Shown here: positions 9,194-17,470 of the stretch, in pieces
Layout of the letters: the number at the start of each line of letters is the position of its first letter
Numbering within the stretch: position 1 is the stretch's first letter
NCBI RefSeq assembly: GCF_023556335.1
Contig: NZ_JAIKTS010000002.1
Location: 248,001 to 312,000 of the forward strand
DNA: 64,000 nt
From: Stenotrophomonas mori
GTDB lineage: Bacteria; Pseudomonadota; Gammaproteobacteria; Xanthomonadales; Xanthomonadaceae
Direction of reading: 5' to 3'
Notes under the pieces: model-generated
What the model was told of the DNA's origin: nothing
Seen by the model: the letters and a program-made list of their open reading frames with translations, nothing else
Databases searched by the model: none
Made by a program: the position numbers and the translations under genes

Positions 9194-11614
9194 ATGCCGA
9201 CATCCGCCACCGCGTCCACCCTCCCCCTGCCCCGACGCCTGCTGCGCGGCCTGCGCCTGTTCGCGGCGACGGCGCTGCTGGCGCTGGGCGGCACCGCCGC
9301 CGCGGAGAACCTGAGCACGGTGGCCTCCGGCACGCTGGCGCCGCTGCCGGCCGATGCCGTCCAGCCGCGCCTGCTGGCGGTCGATGGCCGCGACGTCGCG
9401 CTGTCCGCCGGGCGCGGCTGGCTGCTCGACGGCGACGGCGCGGCCTGGGAGCCGCTGGCCCTGGCGCCGGCCAGCGGCACCGATGACATCCGCATGGCCG
9501 TCAACGCCGGCGGCCAGGCCTGGCTGCTCCGCGGCGTCGCCGGCAACCGCAGCGACCGCCTGCAGGGCGCGCGGCTGCAGGGACGCACGCTGGCGCTGGG
9601 GCGCACGCTGGCGCTGCCGGCCGTGCTCGGCGACGCCCAGGCCGCGGCGCTGGGCGACGTGCTGTACGTGGCCGGCACCGACAAGGACGGCCGGACCCGG
9701 CTCTACCGGCACACCCTGAGCGTGGAGAGCAGCGGCTGGCAGGCCGTCGCGGCGTGGCCGGGCGACGGCACGCTGGTCGCCCTGCAGGGCCAGAAGGGCG
9801 GCCTGTATGCCGCGATCGGCAACGCCGCCGGCACCGCGCTGTGGCGCTGGACCGCCGACCAGGGCTGGCAGGAAGCGCCGGCGCCGGACGGCCACGTGCT
9901 GCCCGGTTCGCTGCGGGCACTCGGCCAGGCGCACCTGCTGATGCTGGTGCGCGGCGCCGACGGCACCCGCCTGCGCAGCTTCCATACCATCACCAGCGCC
10001 TGGGCCACGCTCGACGGCCCGACGCTGCAGAGCGAGCCGCTGGCGGTCGCCGCACGCGGCAACGGGCTGCTGTGGGCCGGCACCGACGGCAGCGTGCACC
10101 GGGCCGAACTGCAGGGCGGCAAGCACCTGCTGGGCTGGCTGGACTGGAGCGTCATCGCCCTCTACCTGATCGGCATGATCGGCATCGGCGTCTACTTCTA
10201 CCTGAAGGACCAGACCGCCTCGGAATCCGACTTCTTCGTCGGCGGCCGCAGCATTCCCTTCTGGGCCGCCGGCATCAGCCTGTATGCCACCAACACCAGC
10301 TCGATCAGCTTCATCGCCATCCCGGCCAAGGCCTACGAGACCAACTGGCAGTACCTGACCAACAACCTGGTGGCGGTGCTGGGCCTGATGTTCGTGGCGG
10401 TGTGGATCGTGCCGCTGCTGCGGCGCCTGGACCTGATGAGCGTGTTCTCCTACCTGGAGACCCGCTTCCACCCGGCCATCCGCATGCTCGCCAGCGCGCT
10501 GGCCATCGCCATGCAGATCGGCAGCCGGCTGAGCGTGATCCTGTTCCTGCCGGCGCTGGCGATCGCCACCATCACCGGCATCGACGTGGTCTGGAGCGTC
10601 CTGATCATGGGCGTGTTCAGCATCATCTACACGGTGATGGGCGGCATGCGCGCGGTGGTCTGGACCGATTTCGTGCAGGTGTTCGTGAAGATGGGCGGGG
10701 CGATCTTCGCCATCGGCTTCATCGTCTGGACGCTGGGCGCCGATTTCGACGGCATCCGCGAAGCGGCGATGGCCGAGCACAAGACCAAGCTGCTGGACTT
10801 CAGCTTCGACCTGACCAAGGCCACCGTGTGGGGCTTCATCTTCCTGGTGGTGTTCGACGTGGTGCTGACCTTCCCCAAGGACCAGGTGCTGATGCAGCGC
10901 ACGCTGGCGACCAAGTCGGACAAGGAGGCCGGCCGCTCGATCTGGATCTTCGCGGCGATCATGATCCCCGGCGGCTTCATCTTCTACAGCATCGGCACCG
11001 CGCTGTGGATGTACTACAAGCACAACCCGGGCCGGCTGGACCCGCTGCTGCCGATCGACGCCACCTTCCCGCTGTTCATCGCCGCCGAGCTGCCGCCGGG
11101 CGTGACCGGGCTGATCATCGCCGGCATCTTCGCCGCGGCCATGTCCACCCTGTCGAGCATCATCAACAGCGTGGCGACCCTGCTGTCGGTGGACTTCTAC
11201 GACAAGCTGGCCAGGAACCCCACCGAGCGCGGCAGCGTGCGCTTCGCCGAGATCATGACCGTGGTCGTCGGGCTGGTCGGCATGGGCCTGGCGCTGGTGC
11301 TCTCGCGCTACGACATCCACTCGCTGTTCGACGTCTCGATCGAGCTGGCCGGGCTGCTCGGCGGCGGATTCGCCGGCGCCTACACCCTGGGCATGTTCAC
11401 CCGCCGCGCCAACTCCCCCGGGGTGGCCATCGGCATCGGCGGCAGCATCGCGCTGACCCTGCTGGCCTGGTCGTTCGACCTGGTGCACCCGTACTTCTAC
11501 CTGGGCATCTCGATCCTGCTGTGCATCGTGATCGGCTACCTGGCCAGCCTGTGCTTCCCGACCCCGGAGCGCTCGCTGAAGGGCCTGACGATCTACCGCC
11601 AGGACGCAACATGA
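9194..11614 (+). CDS. Sodium:solute symporter (SLC5/SSS) with N-terminal propeller-like periplasmic domain
   Basis: This is an 806-residue inner-membrane Na+-coupled transporter. The first ~30 residues form a signal peptide ending near GTAAAEN. About 280 residues follow with repeated strand-like, Trp/Gly-rich blocks (for example GRGWLLDGDGAAWEPL, GGQAWLLRGVAGNR, WRWTADQGWQ) that look like a Kelch or NanM-type beta-propeller. The SSS core begins at about residue 315 (DWSVIALYLIGMIGIGVYFY) and contains SDFFVGGRSIPFWAAGISLYATNTSS, the family signature, and about 13 membrane segments. Ordinary SSS proteins are 450-600 residues, so the extra length is the added domain. It follows the CitE-like gene by 24 bp and precedes a LysR regulator. 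It is probably the inner-membrane importer of the sugar released in this locus. Fusions of this kind are known near sialic-acid genes, but no nan genes are seen here. Confidence 0.88.
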   Translation: MPTSATASTLPLPRRLLRGLRLFAATALLALGGTAAAENLSTVASGTLAPLPADAVQPRLLAVDGRDVALSAGRGWLLDGDGAAWEPLALAPASGTDDIRMAVNAGGQAWLLRGVAGNRSDRLQGARLQGRTLALGRTLALPAVLGDAQAAALGDVLYVAGTDKDGRTRLYRHTLSVESSGWQAVAAWPGDGTLVALQGQKGGLYAAIGNAAGTALWRWTADQGWQEAPAPDGHVLPGSLRALGQAHLLMLVRGADGTRLRSFHTITSAWATLDGPTLQSEPLAVAARGNGLLWAGTDGSVHRAELQGGKHLLGWLDWSVIALYLIGMIGIGVYFYLKDQTASESDFFVGGRSIPFWAAGISLYATNTSSISFIAIPAKAYETNWQYLTNNLVAVLGLMFVAVWIVPLLRRLDLMSVFSYLETRFHPAIRMLASALAIAMQIGSRLSVILFLPALAIATITGIDVVWSVLIMGVFSIIYTVMGGMRAVVWTDFVQVFVKMGGAIFAIGFIVWTLGADFDGIREAAMAEHKTKLLDFSFDLTKATVWGFIFLVVFDVVLTFPKDQVLMQRTLATKSDKEAGRSIWIFAAIMIPGGFIFYSIGTALWMYYKHNPGRLDPLLPIDATFPLFIAAELPPGVTGLIIAGIFAAAMSTLSSIINSVATLLSVDFYDKLARNPTERGSVRFAEIMTVVVGLVGMGLALVLSRYDIHSLFDVSIELAGLLGGGFAGAYTLGMFTRRANSPGVAIGIGGSIALTLLAWSFDLVHPYFYLGISILLCIVIGYLASLCFPTPERSLKGLTIYRQDAT

Positions 11615-11708
11615 ACGGAAAGCGCGCGCCGGCGACGACCATGACGTTGGTTGGATGCCGGCGGCCATGCCGTCCTGTAGCGTTGCCCCGACCCCGGAGG
11701 CCCACGCA

Positions 11709-12590
11709 GTGGAAACCCAGTTCCTCAACACGTTCGTGACCGTCGTCGACCGCGGCTCGATGGCCGCGGCCGCGCGTTCGCTGCACATCACCCCGGCCGC
11801 CGTGGCCCAGCAGATCCGCACGCTCGAACGCGAGCTGGGGGTGCCGCTGATCGCCCGTGCCGGGCGCACCGTCAGCGTCACCGAGGAAGGCACCCGCATC
11901 CTGCAGCGCGCCCGCGACCTGCTGCGCGGCGTGGCCGACCTGCGCAGCGTGGCCAACGAGAGCGGCATGGCCGGCGAACTGCGCCTGGGCGCGTGCCCGA
12001 CCGCGCTGGGCGGCCTGCTGCCGGACATCCTGGCGCGGATGGTGGCCAAGTTCCCCGAGATCAACGTCTTCATCAAGCCCGGCTATTCGGCCGACCTGTA
12101 CGGTGCGGTGGAGTCCGGCGACCTGGATGCGGCGATGGTGCTGCAGGCACCGTTCGCGCTGCCCAAGACCTGCGACTGGCAGCTGCTGCGCGAAGAGCCG
12201 CTGGTGGTGCTGGCGCCGGCACGGCTGGCCGGGGCCGACCCGCACCAGCTGCTGCGCGAGCAGCCGCTGGTCCGCTACGACCGCCACGAATGGGGCGGGC
12301 GCCAGGCCGACGAGTACCTGCGCCGGGCCGGCATCGTCCCGCGCGAGCGCTTCGAGCTCAACGCCCTCAACGCCATCGCGGTGATGGTCGACCGCGGGCT
12401 CGGCGTGTCGCTGGTGCCGGACTGGGCACGGCCATGGCCGGAGGGGCTGGCGGTGGCCCGGTTGCCGCTGCCCGAACCCAGCGAGCCGCGCCGCATCGGC
12501 CTGGTATGGTCGCGCGCGTCGGTGCGCCTGCGCCAGGTCAACGCGCTGCTGGAGGAAAGCCGCGCGGAGCTGCTGCCGCGCCGCGGCTGA
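11709..12590 (+). CDS. LysR-family transcriptional regulator
   Basis: This 293-residue regulator has an N-terminal winged helix-turn-helix (FLNTFVTVVDRGSMAAAARS, then TPAAVAQQIRTLERELGVPL) and a periplasmic-binding-protein-like effector domain from about residue 90 (LRLGACPTALGGLLPDIL). The start is taken as GTG 11709, because a perfect GGAGG lies 8 bases upstream and METQFLNTF is the usual LysR start; the open frame continues 54 bp further upstream without support. It sits between the CitE/symporter pair and the TonB-dependent receptor on the same strand, so it probably controls the flanking genes in response to a catabolic intermediate. The effector is unknown. Confidence 0.93.
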   Translation: METQFLNTFVTVVDRGSMAAAARSLHITPAAVAQQIRTLERELGVPLIARAGRTVSVTEEGTRILQRARDLLRGVADLRSVANESGMAGELRLGACPTALGGLLPDILARMVAKFPEINVFIKPGYSADLYGAVESGDLDAAMVLQAPFALPKTCDWQLLREEPLVVLAPARLAGADPHQLLREQPLVRYDRHEWGGRQADEYLRRAGIVPRERFELNALNAIAVMVDRGLGVSLVPDWARPWPEGLAVARLPLPEPSEPRRIGLVWSRASVRLRQVNALLEESRAELLPRRG

Positions 12591-12837
12591 ACACGCGCGC
12601 GGCGGGGTGCGGTGCCGGCACCCTCAACAAAAGCTAGGCAGTGAACATACGAATCCGCGCTTCTATCGTCATCAAGCCGCCCCTAGTCTTCGCCCATGAC
12701 CGGCCAGGGCGTGGCCAGACCCCGTAGAGGGTCGGCCCACCCGCGCCGGCGCGACGGGCCCGCGCCCGGACCTGTTTCCCGGTGCTGACGACTCCCCGGT
12801 CTTCGACGCCGCAATCCACTCGGGGGGAGAGAAAACC
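12591..12837 (+). promoter_or_regulatory. Upstream region of the TonB-dependent receptor
   Basis: This 247-bp gene-free stretch contains a 12-bp perfect palindrome GGTGCCGGCACC at 12611-12622, just after the LysR gene. It also has a potential 5'-leader hairpin at 12713-12737 (GGCCAGACCC pairing with GGGTCGGCC across a short loop). The receptor promoter presumably lies between them in the AT-richer segment around 12625-12670, but no convincing -35/-10 pair could be fixed. A strong ribosome binding site (GGGGGGAGAG) precedes the receptor ATG. Confidence 0.35.
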
Positions 12838-14991
12838 ATGAGCAAGCCCATCGATGCAGCCCGCGTCGGATCGACACGCGCCCGCCTGTCGCTGGCCATC
12901 GGCATCGCGCTGACCGCCACCAGCCTGGCCGCCACCGCGCAGGACAACGCCGACGCGGTCAACCTGGACAACGTGATCGTCACCGGCACCCGCGCGCCCA
13001 AGGCCGTGGACCGCATCCCCGGCGCCGTCAGCATCGTCAGCCTGCAGGAAGTGCAGAACTCGCTGAGCCTAACCGAGGACGCCACCGCGGTGCTCGCGCG
13101 CACCATCCCCGGCTACTCCGAGTCCACCCAGGCACTGACCAACTCCGGCGAGACCCTGCGCGGCCGCATCGCCCTGCGCCTGTTCGACGGCATTCCGCAG
13201 ACCTCGCCGCTGCGCGAGACCAACCGCGCCGGCAGCTTCACCGACCTGGGCGTGATCGGCCGCATCGAGGTCGTCAACGGCCCGTCCGCGGCCGAAGGCG
13301 TCGGCGCCGCCGGCGGCATCATCAACTACATCTCCAAGACCCCCGAGGAAGGCAGCCACACCCGCGTCGATACCCGCTGGAGCACCCAGGGCCGCGACGA
13401 CAGCGACGGCTGGAAGGTCGGCGTGACCTTCGGCCACAAGGAAGACGCCTACGACCTGCTGCTGGCGACCTCGTTCGTCGAGCGCGGCATGGCCTACGAC
13501 GGCAACGGCCGCAAGATCGGCATGCGCGGTTCGGGCACCATCAACGACTCCGAGTCGAAGAACCTGTTCATCAAGCTGGGCACCAACTTCGGCGAAGCCG
13601 ACATGCAGCGCCTGCAGGTGTCGGTGAGCCGTTTCAACCTGACCGGCAAGGGCAACTACACCGGCGTGATCGGCGACCGCGCCAACAACGTCACCTCGAC
13701 CTCGATCCACGGCACCCCGCTGGGCGCCAAGACCGAGTTCAACGACTTCAACCAGGTGGCGCTGTCCTACAGCCACTCCGACTTCTTCGGCGGCACCCTG
13801 CTGGCCGACGCCTACCGCGCCGACCAGCACATGCGCTACCCGGCCGAGGACGGCGCCGACCGCCAGGACCCGCTGCTGGCCCCGCTCGGCACCCTGATCG
13901 ACCAGTCCGAGGTCAACTCGGAAAAGAAGGGCGCACGCGCCTCCTGGACCCGCGGCGAGCTGTTCAACGTCGACGGCCTGGAACTGCGCGTGGGCGTGGA
14001 CCACGTCAAGGACACCACCGACCAGCGCCTGGCGCTGACCAACCGCGTCTGGGTGCCGCCGATGGAGTACACCTCCACCGCGCCCTACACCCAGCTCAGC
14101 TGGGACGTCGGCAACCTCACCCTGAGCGGCGGCGTGCGCCGTGAAAGCGGCGAGCTGCACGTGGACAGCTACACCACCACCTACTACAACAACCGCGTGG
14201 ACGTGCAGGGCGGCACCCTGAAGTACCGCGAGACCCTGCCCAACGCCGGCCTGGTGTACCGCTTCACCGACGGCCTGTCGGCGTACGCCTCCTACTCCGA
14301 AGGCTTCAGCCTGCCCAACGTCGGCATCCCGCTGCGCAACATCAACCAGCCCGGCTACAAGGTCGACGGCATCCTCGACCTGCAGCCGATCATCGTCGAG
14401 AACAAGGAGATCGGCTTCAACTGGCGCGGCGGCAACGCCTCGGCGAGTGCCTCGTACTACCGCAGCTACTCCGAACTCGGCGTGTCGCTGAGCACCGACC
14501 CGGTCACCGGCGACTTCGTCATGAACCGCGGCCCGGTGCGCATCAACGGCATCGAGCTGACCGGCAGCTACGACTTCAGCGACGACCTCAAGCTCAGCGC
14601 GCTGTACTCGCACATCGTCGGCAAGACCTGGTTCACAAAGAACGGTCCGCTGGACAAGCGCATGGGCGCCAACGACGTCAGCCCGGACAAGATCGGCCTG
14701 AACATGTTCTGGCGCTTCGCCGAGCAGGCCGACCTGAACCTGGGGACCACCACCCTGCTCTCGCGCACCATCAACCGCGGCCGCAGCGGCGCCGAGCACA
14801 CCTCGGGGCGCACCCTGCTGGACCTGAGCGTGAACTACGACACCGGCCGCTTCGGCAAGCTGACCCTGGGCCTGGAGAACCTGCTCAACAAGCAGTACAT
14901 CCTGACCACCTCCGAGGCCAGCAATGCCAACGACGACTGGATGGCCGGCCGCGGCCGGGTGATCTCGCTCTCCCACAGCATCGCGTTCTGA
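12838..14991 (+). CDS. TonB-dependent outer membrane receptor
   Basis: This 717-residue TonB-dependent transporter takes substrate across the outer membrane. It has a signal peptide (about 35 residues, ending near ATAQDN), then a plug domain with DNVIVTGTRAPKAVDRIPGA and the IEVVNGPSAAEGVGAAGGIINY plug motif. A 22-strand barrel ends in SLSHSIAF, with the C-terminal Phe expected of outer membrane proteins. The LysR gene upstream and the glycosidase genes downstream suggest that it imports an oligosaccharide or glycoconjugate handled by this locus. The fold resembles siderophore-type receptors (FecA/CirA-like), so a metal chelate cannot be excluded. A strong terminator follows directly, so the gene is probably its own transcription unit. 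Confidence 0.92.
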   Translation: MSKPIDAARVGSTRARLSLAIGIALTATSLAATAQDNADAVNLDNVIVTGTRAPKAVDRIPGAVSIVSLQEVQNSLSLTEDATAVLARTIPGYSESTQALTNSGETLRGRIALRLFDGIPQTSPLRETNRAGSFTDLGVIGRIEVVNGPSAAEGVGAAGGIINYISKTPEEGSHTRVDTRWSTQGRDDSDGWKVGVTFGHKEDAYDLLLATSFVERGMAYDGNGRKIGMRGSGTINDSESKNLFIKLGTNFGEADMQRLQVSVSRFNLTGKGNYTGVIGDRANNVTSTSIHGTPLGAKTEFNDFNQVALSYSHSDFFGGTLLADAYRADQHMRYPAEDGADRQDPLLAPLGTLIDQSEVNSEKKGARASWTRGELFNVDGLELRVGVDHVKDTTDQRLALTNRVWVPPMEYTSTAPYTQLSWDVGNLTLSGGVRRESGELHVDSYTTTYYNNRVDVQGGTLKYRETLPNAGLVYRFTDGLSAYASYSEGFSLPNVGIPLRNINQPGYKVDGILDLQPIIVENKEIGFNWRGGNASASASYYRSYSELGVSLSTDPVTGDFVMNRGPVRINGIELTGSYDFSDDLKLSALYSHIVGKTWFTKNGPLDKRMGANDVSPDKIGLNMFWRFAEQADLNLGTTTLLSRTINRGRSGAEHTSGRTLLDLSVNYDTGRFGKLTLGLENLLNKQYILTTSEASNANDDWMAGRGRVISLSHSIAF

Positions 14992-15009
14992 CCGTCGTAC
15001 CCGCTCCCG

Positions 15010-15045
15010 AGCGGCGTCCCGGCTACCGGGGCGCCGCTTTCTTTT
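15010..15045 (+). terminator. Rho-independent terminator after the TonB-dependent receptor
   Basis: A 13-bp stem (AGCGGCGTCCCGG pairing with CCGGGGCGCCGCT, one G-U pair) closes on a 3-base CTA loop and is followed by TTTCTTTT. It begins 19 bases after the receptor stop codon. Confidence 0.9.
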
Positions 15046-15229
15046 GCCCGCGCGCCCGCCCCCGGACGCGCCATCACCCCAGCATTGCTGTGGCCTGAAG
15101 CAAGCAGGCTTCCCTTTGCGCCGTGGCGCCCGCCGTCTAGGCTGGTCCCCGGGATGCGCCGTCCAGCGACGCAGCGCATCGCGCCCCTTCCGAACGGACC
15201 GGCCCGCGCCGGCGACACCGGACACCCGC

Positions 15230-16504
15230 ATGCACCGCACCGCCAACGCCATCGCCCCCCTGCCGCGCCGCATCGCGCGCTGGCTGCCGGCCGCACTGCT
15301 GGCGGTGCTCGCCGCCAACGCCGGTGCCGCCCCCGCCGGACCGGCGCGCTGGCAGCGGCTGGATGCCTTCCTGCAGCAGGCCACCGGAGCCGACGGCTAT
15401 CCGGGCGCGGTGGCGCGGGTGGAGGTCGCCGGGCGCCCCGTGTTCCAGGGCCACTGGGGGCATGCCGACCCGGCGCGCAGCCGCCCGCTGCACGACGACG
15501 CCATCTTCCGCATCTACTCGATGACCAAGCCGGTCACGTCGGTCGCGGTGCTGATGCTGCTGGAGGAGGGCAGGCTGTCGCTGGACGACCCGCTGTCGCG
15601 CTTCCTTCCCGACTTCGCCGACCGCCGGCAGGTCGTCGGCGGCGACCTGGACCACCCGCGGCTGGTACCGTCGCCGCGCCCGCTCACCCTCCGCCACCTG
15701 CTCACGCACACCAGCGGCCTGGCCGCCGACAGCGACACCCACCCGCTCGCGTCCGCGCTGCTGGCGCGCGCGGACGTGGACAGCGCCACCTCGCTGGAGG
15801 ACGTCGCCGCACGCCTGGCCACGGTGCCGCTGGCCGATGCGCCGGGCACCCACTTCCACTACGAAGGCGCCAACACCGAGCTGCTGGCGCGGGTGGTGGA
15901 GGTCGTCGCCGGGCAGCCGTTCGCACGCTTCCTGCAGCAGCGCGTCTTCGATCCGCTGGCGATGCACGACACCGGCTTCGAGGTGCCCATGGCCCAGCGC
16001 GGCCGCGTGGTCGCGCTGCCCACCGGCGATGCCGCGGGCCGCCTGCGGCTGGCCGACACCGCCAGCGCGCGCACCCCCGGCGTGCGCCTGAAGGGCTACG
16101 ACAGCGGCGCCGGCGGCCTGTATTCCACCGCCGCCGACTACCTGGCGTTCGCGCGCATGCTGCTCAACGACGGCGAGGAGGGCGGCGTCCGGCTGCTCTC
16201 GCGCCGGACCGTCGAACTGATGATGGCCGACCAGCTCGGCGGCTTCGAACCGGCGATCGCCGGCGCCACCCGGGGCGAGGGCTTCGGCCTCGGCGGCTAC
16301 GTCGTCACCGACCCGGCCGCACGCGGGCGGCTGGGCAGCGTCGGCCAGTTCGGCTGGTCCGGCGCGGCCTCCACCTATTTCACCATCGACCGCCGCGAGA
16401 AGCTGGTGGCGATCCTGCTGATGCAGTACCTGCCCGGCGACGGCGTCCGCCTGCCCTCCCCGGCCACCCCGTTCTACACCCTCGTCTACCAGGCCCTCCC
16501 ATGA
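15230..16504 (+). CDS. Serine hydrolase, class C beta-lactamase/esterase fold
   Basis: This 424-residue secreted hydrolase has the penicillin-binding-protein-like fold (PF00144). The start is ATG 15230, because it gives a proper signal peptide (MHRTANAIAP..., hydrophobic ALLAVLAANAGAA). The catalytic SxxK is S97-M-T-K100 within FRIYSMTKPVT. A second conserved block FHYEGANTELLARVVE supplies the Tyr of the usual YxN region, and the C-terminal part carries the GLGGYV region in place of KTG. Members of this family act as esterases, D-amino-acid amidases or lactamases. Within a sugar locus, removal of an acyl ester from the glycan is a reasonable guess. The last four bases (ATGA) overlap the ribokinase start, so the two are coupled. 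True antibiotic hydrolysis is unlikely from context. Confidence 0.87.
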   Translation: MHRTANAIAPLPRRIARWLPAALLAVLAANAGAAPAGPARWQRLDAFLQQATGADGYPGAVARVEVAGRPVFQGHWGHADPARSRPLHDDAIFRIYSMTKPVTSVAVLMLLEEGRLSLDDPLSRFLPDFADRRQVVGGDLDHPRLVPSPRPLTLRHLLTHTSGLAADSDTHPLASALLARADVDSATSLEDVAARLATVPLADAPGTHFHYEGANTELLARVVEVVAGQPFARFLQQRVFDPLAMHDTGFEVPMAQRGRVVALPTGDAAGRLRLADTASARTPGVRLKGYDSGAGGLYSTAADYLAFARMLLNDGEEGGVRLLSRRTVELMMADQLGGFEPAIAGATRGEGFGLGGYVVTDPAARGRLGSVGQFGWSGAASTYFTIDRREKLVAILLMQYLPGDGVRLPSPATPFYTLVYQALP

Positions 16505-17442
16505 CCTCCACTGTGCTTGTCGCCGGTTCGGCCAACCTCGACTTCGTGGTCCGCGCGGCGCATGTGCCGGCGCCCGGGGAAACCGTGCTCGGCCGGGACT
16601 TCCGCACCTTCCCGGGCGGCAAGGGCGCCAACCAGGCGGTGGCCTGCGCGCGCGCCGGCGGCGCCGCCACGCGCATGCTGCTGGCGCTGGGCGACGATGA
16701 TTTCGCCCGCCCCATCGAGGCCTCGCTGCACGGGGCCGGCGTGCAGCTGCACACGGTGCGTGAGACCGGGCTGCCGACCGGCACCGCCTTCATCTGCCTG
16801 TCCGACGATGCCGAGAACGCGATCACCGTCGCGCCTGGCGCCAACACCGCGCTGGAGGCCGGGCACCTGCCCGCGCTGGACGGCGTGCAGTGGCTGCTGC
16901 TGCAGCTGGAAACCCCGCTGGACACGGTGCTCGCGCATGCGCGCGCGGCACACGCGGCCGGGGTCAGGGTGGCGCTCAACGCCGCGCCGGCGCAGCCGCT
17001 ACCGGCCGCGCTGCTGGCACAGCTGGACCTGCTGATCGTCAACGAAGGCGAGCTGGACGTGGTCGCCGGGCAGCCGCCGGACCTGGCCACCGGCCTGGCG
17101 CGGCTGGACGTGCCCTGCGTGATCGTCACCCTCGGCGCGCGCGGCAGCCTGGCCCGCTGCGCGGGCCGCACGCTGCTGCAGCCGGCGTTTGCGGTCGCGC
17201 CGGTCGACACCACCGCCGCCGGCGACACGTTCTGCGGCACCCTGGTGGCGGCACTGGCGCGCGGCGACGGCCTGCAGCACGCCCTGCTCGCCGCCAGCGC
17301 CGCCTCCGCGCTGGCCTGCACCCGGCTCGGCGCGCAGTCCAGCATTCCCACCCATGCCGAGGTCGCCGCGCTGCTGGCCGACCCCGCCCGTGTTCCCGAT
17401 GCCCACGCCCATGCCGCACTCGCGGCGTGGTGTGCGCTGTAA
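16501..17442 (+). CDS. Ribokinase-like PfkB-family sugar kinase
   Basis: This 313-residue PfkB-family kinase has the ribokinase signature at both ends: VAGSANLDFVVRAAHVPAPGET and FPGGKGANQAVACARAGG near the N-terminus, and DTTAAGDTFCGTLVAALARG near the C-terminus, which includes the catalytic Asp and anion hole (GAGD-type, here AAGD). NEGEL matches the ribokinase NETE region. It would phosphorylate a pentose or related sugar (or a nucleoside) at the primary hydroxyl with ATP in the cytoplasm. ATG 16501 overlaps the stop of the serine hydrolase by 4 bp. In this locus its substrate might be the released sugar or a downstream ketose; ribose itself is not implied. Confidence 0.88.
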   Translation: MTSTVLVAGSANLDFVVRAAHVPAPGETVLGRDFRTFPGGKGANQAVACARAGGAATRMLLALGDDDFARPIEASLHGAGVQLHTVRETGLPTGTAFICLSDDAENAITVAPGANTALEAGHLPALDGVQWLLLQLETPLDTVLAHARAAHAAGVRVALNAAPAQPLPAALLAQLDLLIVNEGELDVVAGQPPDLATGLARLDVPCVIVTLGARGSLARCAGRTLLQPAFAVAPVDTTAAGDTFCGTLVAALARGDGLQHALLAASAASALACTRLGAQSSIPTHAEVAALLADPARVPDAHAHAALAAWCAL

Positions 17443-17470
17443 CCCCTGTGTTCCCTGTTGGATGAATGCC

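Noticed and set aside
8225..12076. 1283-codon open frame on the minus strand opposite the lyase and symporter genes
   Set aside because: Arg/Gly/Gln/His-rich and without domain motifs. It is the antisense shadow of high-G+C genes with clear protein families on the plus strand.
12724..12760. GTAG sequence in the leader of the first TonB-dependent receptor as a possible REP element
   Set aside because: The following sequence does not form a GTAG-headed palindrome like those at 33511 and 43130; only an ordinary local hairpin is seen.
15044..15229. Upstream in-frame extension of the serine hydrolase
   Set aside because: It lies just after the receptor terminator, would bury the signal peptide behind 62 residues, and has no ribosome binding site.
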